NCBI GenBank assembly: GCA_023129715.1
Contig: JAGMBO010000095.1
Coordinates: 1 to 52,425, forward strand
Source of the DNA: Candidatus Eiseniibacteriota bacterium
GTDB taxonomy: Bacteria > Eisenbacteria > RBG-16-71-46 > CAIMUX01 > WJJG01
Direction: 5' to 3'
Length of the DNA: 52,425 nt
Shown in pieces: positions 6,629 through 14,631 of the stretch. The notes beneath the pieces are model-generated. The model did no database searches and was not told the origin of the DNA. It saw only the letters and a program-made list of their open reading frames with translations. Numbering within the stretch: position 1 is the first letter of the stretch; every line of letters starts with the position of its first letter. A program made the translations under genes and the position numbers.

Positions 6629-8481
6629 GTCAACGGGCAGCAGTCTATCTCCGCGTCAGCACCGCAGAGCAACGCGAGAAGGAAACGATCAAGACGCAGC
6701 AAGCATTCGCTGCGCGGTATTGCGATTTACACAAGATCCAGGTTGTCAGGACCTACGTCGACGATGGCGTGACCGGAACTCTGCCGCTGTGCAAACGGCC
6801 TGCAGGAGAAAGGCTCCTCGCTGATGCCCGCCAGAGTCTGTTCAACACACTCTACTTTTACAGACTTGACCGCCTCGGTCGCGACCCGCGCTTGACGCTG
6901 GAAGCTGTCAATGAATTGGAGTCTTGCGGCGTTAAGGTCAAGTCGATGACCGAGCCGTTCGATACGGGAGACGCCACCGGTCGATTCCTTCTGACGATTC
7001 TCTCCGGCGTTGCCGGGCTTGAACGTGAAACCTTTCTCGAACGTTCGCGTGCGGGAACTGAACGTCTAGCTCGCGAGGGTGCATGGCTTGGCGGCGTCGT
7101 TCCTTTCGGATATCGAGTGGAAGGCAAGAAGAGGGATGCGCGTCTCGTCGTCTCTGACGAGCCCCTTGCAGGTGTTGGGATGTCCGAGGCCGATGTCGTG
7201 CGAATGGTCTTCCGCCTGGCGGCCACGGAAGGCTGGTCGGCCACAGCGATCGCGAAACACCTCAACCAGCTGAACGTGCCGCCCGCTTACACCAGGGACG
7301 GGCGGAAGGTTACGAGAGGGAAGCGCAAGTGTGCCACGGCGGGAGTCTGGCGTCGTGGCCGAGTCTTGCACATCCTGAAGAACACAACCTATCGAGGCGT
7401 GCATTGGTTTGGCAGAAGATCGATCAAGAAGCGGGAGTTAATCGAGCGGAAGGTACCCGCGATCGTGACCGAGGAGATCTGGAACCAGACCCAGAAGATC
7501 TTGGAGCACAACCGCATCACCGCCACGCGCAACGTCCGGCGCAGCTACTTGCTCCGGTGTATGATGCGGTGCAATCAGTGCGGCTTGACCTTCGTCGGGA
7601 GCTGCCGTCAAGGGAAGCACATCTACTATCGTTGTGGCGGTAAGGCCCAGCTCCGCGGTCCCTACGGTAGGCGGGGCGAGAGGTGTCCTTCGGTGCTTGT
7701 CCCGGGTGAGATCGAGGACCAGGTCTGGGCCGACATCGAGCACTTCCTTCGCAACCCCGGTCAGGTCATCGAGACCCTCGCGGAGCAGGCGAACGACTTG
7801 GGGGAGCAGAGGTCCGCGATTCTGGCCGAGGTTGAGATGATCGAGGGACAGCTGGCGGAGAAGGACGAGGAGCGGACTCGCATCCTGACGCTTTATCGAA
7901 AGGGCAGGATCGAGGAGGCATTGCTCGATCAGCAGATGGCCGCCATCGAGAATGAGCGGAAGGGCCTGTCCGAGGCCCTGGAAGGGGCGCGACAGAGGCT
8001 ACAGGGGCTCACACAGGCCACAACGGACCTCGACGCGACTGAGACCCTACTAGCTGAGTTGAACGGCCGCCTGGACGGCCCGTTGACGTTCGAGCTGAAG
8101 AGGGAGATCGTCGAGACCTTAGTGGAAGGCATCCGCGTCGAAACAACCGAGACAAATGGGCGCAAGGAGGCGGTTGTACACATCACCTACAGGTTCGACG
8201 CGCCCAGAGATGCGATTGTGACTCGCACGGACACCCGTGCAGTTCACAATCGCACAGCCAGGATCAGGCGGTCCTATTGGTGCCAGCGCAGGCCGCCTGG
8301 ACCGGTGCCGCGACGCCTCGGAGCGAGGCCAGTCGGTAACCCGTTCCTGCCATGGGAGGTGTGCCCCAACCTCGATGACAGCGCTCACCAGACCCGCGGC
8401 CGGGCTCCCAGGATCTCCCGGGTGCGAGCGCGGGGCTCAGTGGAGCAGACCCGGCGATCCCTCGAGGCGGTTGGAGTGTGA
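6625..8481 (+). CDS. Large serine recombinase (site-specific integrase)
   Basis: Starting at the GTG that overlaps the previous stop (preceded by GAGGAAA), the product is 618 residues. The resolvase domain opens AAVYLRVSTAEQREKE with catalytic Ser12, and continues with YFYRLDRLGRDPR and the conserved GLERETFLERSRAG segment. A Recombinase domain follows (GGVVPFGYRVEG, then SATAIAKHLNQLNVPP), then a zinc ribbon around 310-350 (RCMMRCNQCGLTFVG then YYRCGG and RCPS) and a coiled coil at about 385-470. This is the layout of phage/ICE integrases that cut and join attP and attB through a phosphoserine intermediate. The last 80 or so residues after VVHITYRFDAP are Arg/Pro-rich and unlike the usual short tail. 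The gene is the outermost one on this side, as expected for an integrase next to its attachment site. Confidence 0.93.
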   Translation: MSQRAAVYLRVSTAEQREKETIKTQQAFAARYCDLHKIQVVRTYVDDGVTGTLPLCKRPAGERLLADARQSLFNTLYFYRLDRLGRDPRLTLEAVNELESCGVKVKSMTEPFDTGDATGRFLLTILSGVAGLERETFLERSRAGTERLAREGAWLGGVVPFGYRVEGKKRDARLVVSDEPLAGVGMSEADVVRMVFRLAATEGWSATAIAKHLNQLNVPPAYTRDGRKVTRGKRKCATAGVWRRGRVLHILKNTTYRGVHWFGRRSIKKRELIERKVPAIVTEEIWNQTQKILEHNRITATRNVRRSYLLRCMMRCNQCGLTFVGSCRQGKHIYYRCGGKAQLRGPYGRRGERCPSVLVPGEIEDQVWADIEHFLRNPGQVIETLAEQANDLGEQRSAILAEVEMIEGQLAEKDEERTRILTLYRKGRIEEALLDQQMAAIENERKGLSEALEGARQRLQGLTQATTDLDATETLLAELNGRLDGPLTFELKREIVETLVEGIRVETTETNGRKEAVVHITYRFDAPRDAIVTRTDTRAVHNRTARIRRSYWCQRRPPGPVPRRLGARPVGNPFLPWEVCPNLDDSAHQTRGRAPRISRVRARGSVEQTRRSLEAVGV

Positions 8482-8750
8482 TTGTCGGGCGCAGGCCCCC
8501 CTCCGGCCCCCCAGAAAGGCCCCACCGTCCCCCTGCCGCGGGTTCCGGCATGGGCGACCGATGTGCTCTATCTGGGATGTCTGCCCAGGAGGGGCAAGTG
8601 CTGAAGCCCCGGGCATCATGATGGAGCCAGGCACCGAGGCCGCCCAGTCCTCCCCTGCTCCTCCGACCTCCGTCCGCCGACTCCGGCTCTGCATATCCAG
8701 GACGTGCCGCTCACCATGCCGATAGGCTGCGCTCTCACCCGCGCGGACCT
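8482..8750. other. Non-coding flank after the recombinase
   Basis: No credible gene is seen between the recombinase stop and the palindromic repeat at 8751. Open frames here are Arg/Pro/Gly-rich products of GC-rich DNA. One end of the integrated element, its att junction, is expected here or within the 3' part of the recombinase gene, but I cannot place it without the other junction. Confidence 0.4.
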
Positions 8751-8794
8751 GGTCTGCCCCCGTGGAATCGGTCCAGTTATTGGGAGGCAGACCA
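8751..8794. repeat. Palindromic 40-bp repeat, copy 1 (IS-end-like)
   Basis: The 40 bases at 8755-8794 match 24625-24664 at 37 of 40 positions in the same orientation. The element is itself an imperfect palindrome: GGTCTGCCCCC at the left faces GGGAGGCAGACC at the right, around a GGAATCGGTCCAG centre. The words resemble terminal inverted repeats of IS3-family elements, but no transposase lies next to it. It may be a solo IS end, two fused ends, or a very short miniature element. Confidence 0.6.
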
Positions 8795-8815
8795 CCAATC
8801 GTTAGGTTGCGGTCT

Positions 8816-9814
8816 TCAGGGGCTATCCGATGAATCTGAACCCTCGCTCTGGAAGAAGCGGAGAAAGGAGAGCGGAAAGCCTGCGTCTACGAGATGGCTG
8901 TCGTAATTCGCGAATTCCCTTGGTGTAAGGTTGTTCAGCCGCTCGCGCGACGAGCGTGCTCCACCTGGCCCGCCAGTGCCACCCTCGAATACTGACGCAT
9001 CCTTGGTCTGTAGCAGGAGACCAATTGCGGTACGAGCCCGTGGATTGTCAGACAGAAAAGGACTGTTGGGCGAGAGATCTATCCGCAGTGGCTCGCGAGC
9101 TCCGAGGGAGACAAGCAGGGTTCTGATGTCGATGTTGTCGCCGGCCATTGAAAGAGCATTCCTTGTCTCAATCGCTGCCTCCGTGCTAACCAGCCTGCCA
9201 TTTGCCCAAGTGCTGATATCGTACGCGTGGAACCACCCGCCAACATTGACCTGTGCACCCGCGTCGATTAGTTGTCTTACTGTATCCAGCTTGCCCGACG
9301 CTGCTGCTGCCATCAACGGTGAGTAGTTCCGGCCGGTTACGGCGTTGGGGTCGGCCCCATGCGCAAGGAGAGTCCCGACGATTCCGGAATTCCCTGCCGC
9401 CGCTGCGGCGTGAAGGGGCGGCGTGCCTCTCTCACAATACTCGGTTGTGCTCGCACCGTATTCCAAGCAAAGGGCGACAAGATCTGCGTAGCCTCCTTCG
9501 GAGGCCAGGGCTATCGCGTTGTCATTGGAACGATCACAGAGATTGGGATCGGCCCCACCGTGCAGCAACAGCCTTGCTGCATCCCTGTTGCCATCACGTA
9601 GCGCAACTAGTAGGGGGAGCTGTCCGGACTGGGTCATCTGATTCGGGTCGGTCCCCTGCTCGATGTGCTTCTGGATAGCCTCTAGATTCCCAGTATACAC
9701 TGCGCGGATGAGGGAGGGGCCACAACCACACAGGAGACACATCAAGAGCAGTGAGAGCGTCGCCCCCTGGGCGAAACTGCTTCCTTGAGTATCCCGTAGA
9801 GTGTGGGATTTCAT
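8816..9814 (-). CDS. Ankyrin-repeat lipoprotein
   Basis: The 332-residue protein starts after a TAGGAGGAAAC site. Residues 18-31 form a hydrophobic signal ending in the lipobox LLCGC, with Cys31 as the probable lipidated residue. From about residue 36 it has at least five ankyrin repeats, seen in phrases such as GNLEAIQKHIEQGTDPNQ, GNRDAARLLLHGGADPNL, GGYADLVALCLEYGAS, GNSGIVGTLLAHGADPNA and GKLDTVRQLIDAGAQVNV. The last 90 residues are different and rich in Ser, Arg and Gly. Ankyrin domains bind proteins; a membrane-anchored form would act in the periplasm or at the inner surface of the outer membrane. It follows the small membrane protein gene on the same strand after 106 bases. The partner is unknown. 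Confidence 0.85.
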   Translation of the reverse strand: MKSHTLRDTQGSSFAQGATLSLLLMCLLCGCGPSLIRAVYTGNLEAIQKHIEQGTDPNQMTQSGQLPLLVALRDGNRDAARLLLHGGADPNLCDRSNDNAIALASEGGYADLVALCLEYGASTTEYCERGTPPLHAAAAAGNSGIVGTLLAHGADPNAVTGRNYSPLMAAAASGKLDTVRQLIDAGAQVNVGGWFHAYDISTWANGRLVSTEAAIETRNALSMAGDNIDIRTLLVSLGAREPLRIDLSPNSPFLSDNPRARTAIGLLLQTKDASVFEGGTGGPGGARSSRERLNNLTPREFANYDSHLVDAGFPLSFLRFFQSEGSDSSDSP

Positions 9815-9920
9815 TGTTTCCTCCTATCGTAGCCGATGGTGCCGCTAGCAGTAGACGGACTCGGAGCCGATTCCCAGTCCCTGAGCCGCATCCGGCACCG
9901 ACCGAGCCAAGTGAGCGGCG

Positions 9921-10373
9921 CTACAGCCGGAAGCTCAGACCCACGACGACTTCTCCCCTCCCAACGCCCAGTATGGGCCGGATGCGTTGATGCCGGTCCG
10001 GGATACTCAGCGATCCCTTCCTGGAAGACGGGGAGCTAGAGTAGGAAGAGGTGGAATCGATCAACGCCACACAAGCATCTGTCTCGATCAGGTTCAGCAG
10101 GCAGGTTTCGGTGGAGTCATCAGGAGCCGGATTCTCATCGGCGGGTTCGGCCGCCGGCTCTGAGGATTTCCTGATGGAGTGCATGATGAAGTACATGGCG
10201 CCGAAGGTGACGACGCCGACGAGGATCAGGGTCTCCGTGGAGATGGTCCCTGGCAGATCGTCATCCCTTCGCTGCCACTGGGCGGATGCCGGTTCGGGGA
10301 CTGCCCAGGAAAGGACCAGCACAACGAAGAGAGTGCCCAGAGACAACGATCGAGCCTGTTTCAGGTGGTTCAT
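9921..10373 (-). CDS. Exported or membrane-anchored 150-aa protein
   Basis: The start has an AAGGAGAGG site. Residues 1-32 are a typical signal peptide ending ASAQ, then a second hydrophobic segment (TLILVGVVTFGAMYFIMHSI) at about 47-66 is a membrane helix. The following stretch is acidic (EPAAEPADENPAPDDS) and Ser-rich, and the C-terminus (ILGVGRGEVVVGLSFRL) reads like a final beta strand ending in an aromatic-basic pair. No family recognised. It lies upstream of the ankyrin lipoprotein and diverges from the ECF sigma factor, so a functional link to that signalling pair is possible. Confidence 0.7.
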   Translation of the reverse strand: MNHLKQARSLSLGTLFVVLVLSWAVPEPASAQWQRRDDDLPGTISTETLILVGVVTFGAMYFIMHSIRKSSEPAAEPADENPAPDDSTETCLLNLIETDACVALIDSTSSYSSSPSSRKGSLSIPDRHQRIRPILGVGRGEVVVGLSFRL

Positions 10374-10588
10374 GTTCCTCTCCTTCCAGCCAGGTGGCTG
10401 ACGTCGATTCCGGAGGTGTCGATCCGATCAGATCCCTTCCTGTCGCCACAGCAATGGATTGCGCCGTTCGTTCGCGATTGCGTTTCACAGAGCTCCCCTC
10501 TACAATCGAGCTATTGCTCACGCTGATCCGCCTCTCTACTCCAAGCAGCGCAAAGCACCGGGCATTCGGGACATGAAAAGTGGGTGCG

Positions 10589-11137
10589 ATGCCAGGAAAC
10601 CAATCGCCTGGAGACTCCGGGACCGCCAGGGACAGGTTGTTCGACCTGGCGTACCGTGAACTTCGGGGAATCGCTGCCCGGTACATGTCCGGAGAGCGGT
10701 CCGGTCACACGCTCCAGCCAACCGCCTTGGTCCATGAGGCCTACCTGAAGCTCAGAAGACAGAAGCGATTCGAATGGAACAGCCGCTCCCATTTTGTTGT
10801 CCTGGCAGCCCAGGCAATGAGACAGGTTCTCGTTGACGTGGCACGGCGAAGGCAGGCAGGAAAGCGGAGAGGAGAGCGTGTCGACTGGACCATCACCTTG
10901 ATCCCCCAGACCGGGCAGATCTCCCCCGACGATTACCTTGCCATCCACGAGGCCCTCGATCAGCTTGCAGACCAGAAACCCAATGGAAGCAGGCATGTTC
11001 GCCTGATCGAGCTCGTCTGGCTGGGCGGTCTAGAATTCACCGAAGCTGCGCAGATGCTGGGCATCAGCCGCCGCCAGGCGCACCGCGACTGGGCCTGGGC
11101 GCGAACCTGGCTGGAAAAGGCGCTGTCGAATGTGTGA
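10589..11137 (+). CDS. ECF-type RNA polymerase sigma factor
   Basis: The 182-residue product has the sigma region 2 signature RLFDLAYRELRGIAARYMSG, the phrase HTLQPTALVHEAYLKL, and AQAMRQVLVDVARRRQAGKR, all characteristic of the TIGR02999 (Sig-70_X6) ECF subfamily. Region 4 is seen in VRLIELVWLGGLEFTEAAQMLGISRRQAHRDWAWA, its helix-turn-helix for the -35 element. An in-frame GTG at 10580 is an alternative start. In this subfamily sigma factors are typically encoded with a Ser/Thr kinase, and here the kinase start overlaps the sigma stop by eight bases. No anti-sigma factor is visible, so control by the kinase is likely but inferred. Confidence 0.92.
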   Translation: MPGNQSPGDSGTARDRLFDLAYRELRGIAARYMSGERSGHTLQPTALVHEAYLKLRRQKRFEWNSRSHFVVLAAQAMRQVLVDVARRRQAGKRRGERVDWTITLIPQTGQISPDDYLAIHEALDQLADQKPNGSRHVRLIELVWLGGLEFTEAAQMLGISRRQAHRDWAWARTWLEKALSNV

Positions 11138-13217
11138 TGAAGAGAGCCCGGCAAGCCGGTTCCCAGAAGACATCTTCAACGACGCCCTGAGGCTGGAGGG
11201 CGAATCGCGAGTTCTGTTCCTCGAGCAATCTTGCGCTGGCGACCTTGAATTGCGGCGCCAGCTCGAAGAGATGCTTCAACTTGCAGATACCAGGCCCGAC
11301 CTACTCCACCCACCCACTACCAGGCAGCCTCCGGATGTTCTGGGCAAGTACAGAATCCTCTGCGAGTGCGGTCGGGGCGGGATGGGGGTGGTCTACCAGG
11401 CCAGAGACACCCAACTCGGCAGGATCGTGGCCTTGAAGGTCCTTCCGGCGGAGCTTGCCCGGGACAGTGGGAGTCTCGCGCGGTTCGAACGGGAGGCTCG
11501 CTTGCTGGCCTCGCTGAACGATCCTCGCATCGCAACCCTGCACTCCCTCGAGGAGTCCGAGGGCTTTCACTTCCTGACCATGGAATTCGTCGAGGGCCGG
11601 ACTCTCAAGACCTTCCTGACCAGCCAACGTCCGTCGATTGCTGGTGCGCTGGAATACTGCGCTCAGGTGGCTGCAGCCCTCGCGGAGGCACACAGGCAGG
11701 GAGTGATCCACCGCGATCTGAAGCCTGCGAACATAATGGTGACGCCCGCGGGCAAGATCAAGATCCTCGACTTCGGCATTGCCAAGGCCCTCGACCAAGC
11801 CTCCTCGGAGGTTGGACAGGCCGGCACGGTGATCAGGGGCGCCACAATTCTGCAGGGCACTCCTGGGTTCATGAGTCCTGAGCAAATCCGTGGTGAGACG
11901 GCAGATCACCGTTGTGACATCTGGGCCTTCGGCTGTGTTCTCTACGAGTGTCTCTCAGGTGAGCCAGCGTTCTTGGACTCCCAGCCTATCGAAGCAGAGG
12001 GAGCGCCAGCTAGTAAGCTGGGGCCAGATCTGGAGATTCTTCCGCGTGGGACCTCGAGATCTGTCCGGAGTCTTCTTCGGTCGTGCCTCGCCCCCGACGT
12101 GAACCGGCGTCTCGAATCCGCCACGAAGGCCGAGGAGATCCTCCGGAGTGTGATTCGGGAGAGGCATGGCAGGAAGCGACGTTTGGCAACGGTCGGCTTC
12201 CTCCTTCTCCTCCTTTTCTTGACACTTCTGGCCACTGGCGTCTTCCGCAGTCCCAACCGTGAGATTGTGGACCTTCAGAATGCAGGTGGTGGAGTGGTCG
12301 TTGCCACGGGTGCCGACAGCAAGGTTGTTTGGTCATCCCGGCTGCCCACAGAATTCGGCGGCAACTGGTTGAGGTGGAACGAAAGCGAGTCGCCGACCAT
12401 CGTGCGGGACAACAGCAAGCCAATTGGGGTCGTTCTTCCTACCGAATCCAAGCTGGATGATCGGTCGAGGATTTGGTATCTCGATGCAGGAAACGGAAAA
12501 GTACTATGGAGCCAGGCGGCGGAATGGGAGACGCCCCTGAGCGCCCAGGGGCAACTGTGGTTTCCTTGGAATACTGTTCTTCAAGGCGATCCTCCGATCA
12601 TTGTTGCCTCCCTCGTGGACGGTACCTGGTACAATGCTGCCATTCGCCTCTATTCCCTGGAGGGGAATGTACTAGGAACCTACTATCATCCCGGCCCGCT
12701 GAAATACCATGATCAAGTGAGCTTCGATGGTGACGACCGTCCATCTATTCTGCTGAGTGGAGTCAACAGCAGTGCTCGCTTCATCCGAACAGTCACCCCA
12801 TTCGAAACAGCAATGCACCCTGGATGCATCGTCTTGATCCAGGGCGACGAAGTCACTGGACAGGCCTTTCCCTACTCCGCCGGAATTCCTGAGGGGCGTG
12901 ACTGGCCCGGAATGCAAGAAGCCCAGGAGCATGCATACCTGTTGGTGCCATTGATTCACCCATCCTGGGGAAAGGCGGAAGTCGGCTGGATTGACTTCGT
13001 GTCCAGGAAGGATGGAAGCGCCGTCTTCCAGGCCGTCCTCCGCGATGGGAGAGTCTTGGACCTGGACCGTTACTTGATGCCTACGAGGTGCTACCTCTCT
13101 GCGGGAATGGCAGCCGATAGCCTCCGTGTCCTCGGCGAGGCAATGTTTCCGCCGTTTCTTCACATCCGTAACGGCGAGCAATCCTTGGTGAACATCCCGA
13201 TCGATTTCGACGAGTAA
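11130..13217 (+). CDS. Membrane Ser/Thr protein kinase with extracytoplasmic C-terminal domain
   Basis: The 695-residue protein overlaps the sigma factor stop by eight bases. Residues 74-345 are a Hanks-type kinase: glycine loop CGRGGMGVVYQA (81-91), Lys103 in ALKVLP, HRDLKPANIM with catalytic Asp196, DFG with Asp214, GTPGFMSPEQIRG as activation segment, and DIWAFGCVLYECLSG. A single membrane helix (VGFLLLLLFLTLLATGVF) lies at about 353-370. The outer 320 residues are beta-rich with Trp-containing phrases (SRIWYLDAGNGKVLW) that recall a beta-propeller of the PQQ/WD type. No PASTA repeats are present. The outer domain probably senses an extracellular signal, and the kinase may phosphorylate the adjacent sigma factor; both points are inferred. 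Confidence 0.93.
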   Translation: MCDEESPASRFPEDIFNDALRLEGESRVLFLEQSCAGDLELRRQLEEMLQLADTRPDLLHPPTTRQPPDVLGKYRILCECGRGGMGVVYQARDTQLGRIVALKVLPAELARDSGSLARFEREARLLASLNDPRIATLHSLEESEGFHFLTMEFVEGRTLKTFLTSQRPSIAGALEYCAQVAAALAEAHRQGVIHRDLKPANIMVTPAGKIKILDFGIAKALDQASSEVGQAGTVIRGATILQGTPGFMSPEQIRGETADHRCDIWAFGCVLYECLSGEPAFLDSQPIEAEGAPASKLGPDLEILPRGTSRSVRSLLRSCLAPDVNRRLESATKAEEILRSVIRERHGRKRRLATVGFLLLLLFLTLLATGVFRSPNREIVDLQNAGGGVVVATGADSKVVWSSRLPTEFGGNWLRWNESESPTIVRDNSKPIGVVLPTESKLDDRSRIWYLDAGNGKVLWSQAAEWETPLSAQGQLWFPWNTVLQGDPPIIVASLVDGTWYNAAIRLYSLEGNVLGTYYHPGPLKYHDQVSFDGDDRPSILLSGVNSSARFIRTVTPFETAMHPGCIVLIQGDEVTGQAFPYSAGIPEGRDWPGMQEAQEHAYLLVPLIHPSWGKAEVGWIDFVSRKDGSAVFQAVLRDGRVLDLDRYLMPTRCYLSAGMAADSLRVLGEAMFPPFLHIRNGEQSLVNIPIDFDE

Positions 13218-13288
13218 GCCTGAGTGCGTCCATGCTGTGGCTTTCCCGAAGCAAGCTACCGCAGTGGGTGCTGGCCTTTCCCTGCACG

Positions 13289-13304
13289 TAGGCGCTTCCG
13301 CCTA
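13289..13304. terminator. Hairpin after the kinase gene
   Basis: A perfect TAGGCG-CTTC-CGCCTA hairpin with a tetraloop lies 72 bases after the kinase stop. There is no T-run, so an intrinsic terminator is only one possibility. Confidence 0.3.
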
Positions 13305-13340
13305 GCCGCCGACCGCAGGCTCTTCAGTGCACTGGTAGCC

Positions 13341-13966
13341 GCCCCGTAGTCCGCGAAAAGGCCGTAACTCCCTGCGGTCAGGCAACTCCTCCCGCCATGA
13401 TATGGTTGCGCCATGATGCGCACACTCATATCAGCTTTGCTCGCTTTCCTCCGGGCTGCGTGGATGCCCCAGACCGCGCTGGCCCTCGAGAACGCCGCCC
13501 TCCGGCAGCAACTCACTGTCTACCTGCGGACTCAGAGGCGTGCCCGACTCCGAGCGAGCGACCGGGTGTTCTGGGTCGCCCTCTGCAGGCTCTGGCCTGA
13601 CTGGACTCGTCCTCTCGTCAGGGGGCGCGTCCGCCGCAGGCGAACCATGGGATCCCCGATCCATATCCGGAACTGAAGAGGCCTCCCCCACAGCCCGGCA
13701 AGCTCCCAGCTCTCCCCGTCCTCGGCGGCGTCCAGCACGACTACCGATTGGTGGCCCGAGCTGGCGGTCGGCCCCGTGGCACCACGATGACCGACCAGGA
13801 CCCCGGTGTGCCCAGGCGTTGGGATCGCCGCCGTGCTGCCCGAACCGGGCTATAGGGCGAAACCGCAAGTACTGTACTCTCAGCTCCAACGCTGCCACAA
13901 GCCCTGCCGATCTAAGGTCGAGTCTGCCATCTTCGCAGCGAGCGGCCTTTCCGCGGACTACGGGGC
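13341..13966 (+). mobile_element. Internally deleted insertion sequence remnant, copy A, with inverted repeats
   Basis: Positions 13341-13364 and 13943-13966 are inverted copies of each other at 23 of 24 bases (left end begins GCCCCGTAGTCCGCG). Between them lie a leader shared with two other remnants in the window and a truncated transposase start. At about 626 bp it is too short for a complete element, so this is a miniature or decayed derivative that kept both ends. No target duplication was established. Confidence 0.7.
13413..13676 (+). pseudogene. Transposase/integrase N-terminal fragment (IS copy A)
   Basis: The frame begins MMRTLISALLAFLRAAWMPQ and continues LENAALRQQLTVYLRTQRR and DRVFWVALCRLWPDWTRPLV, a typical N-terminus of IS3/IS481-like DDE integrases. 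After position 13620 the similarity to copy B (25360) stops and a short unrelated tail leads to a stop. The catalytic DDE region is missing. It is non-functional. Confidence 0.75.
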
Positions 13967-14631
13967 GTACCTGTGCCAGAGGAGGCGGCCCAGACCTGTG
14001 GCCCGACGTCGAGGGGCAGGCCGGGTCCATAGTTCGTTTTTTCAATGAAAGTTGCGCCGCTCCGTCTTCGACGGCAGAACTGCGGGTGGCCCCAGATGGA
14101 CCAATGGCCAGTCCCAGTCACCTGTCTCGCCCACTGGGGCCGAACACTATCGGCACCCCGTCGAGACAGTCGAACTGTGATTCGCCGCCGAAATGAGGCC
14201 CAGGCGAGTTGACCCGCAGATGGACTTCGCCTGCAGACTCGACATCCGTCCTAGCGTAGCTTATTGCGATGCCCGGTGCGTGGCTTGGGTGCCAAACAGT
14301 CTTTCATTGTAGGGATTAGACCACCCAATCGAGGCTGCCACGATCACCCCCTCAGCCGCCTCCACCCTCCTCAGATCCCGCAGCTGCCAAACCACAGGCA
14401 TCGGGGCAGCCCGAGCCACCTCTGTCGCCGGGCACGCGTTTCTTGGTGGACGCTGTGGCCTGCACCATGGTACGATCGCCACAAGACGTTCGAGTGTACT
14501 TGCTGCTGTGCGAGTGTAAGAAAGGCTGCTGAATGCGATCCCGCAACCCGCGCAACAGTCTGCACAAGCAATGCTTCCCCGTCTTGATGGATGCCATATC
14601 GCGGAGGAGAATGCGAGCAGGGAGGTGACCT
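13967..14631. other. Non-coding stretch before the 1669-aa secreted protein gene
   Basis: About 660 bases without a supported gene. The last 10 bases contain the GGAGGTGA ribosome-binding site of the gene at 14632. No clear promoter, repeat or RNA gene was recognised; open frames here lack start sites and natural composition. Confidence 0.4.

Noticed and set aside
13431-14045. Minus-strand 204-codon frame over the IS remnant
   Set aside because: Antisense to the transposase fragment and runs through its right inverted repeat; Arg/Pro/Gly-rich.
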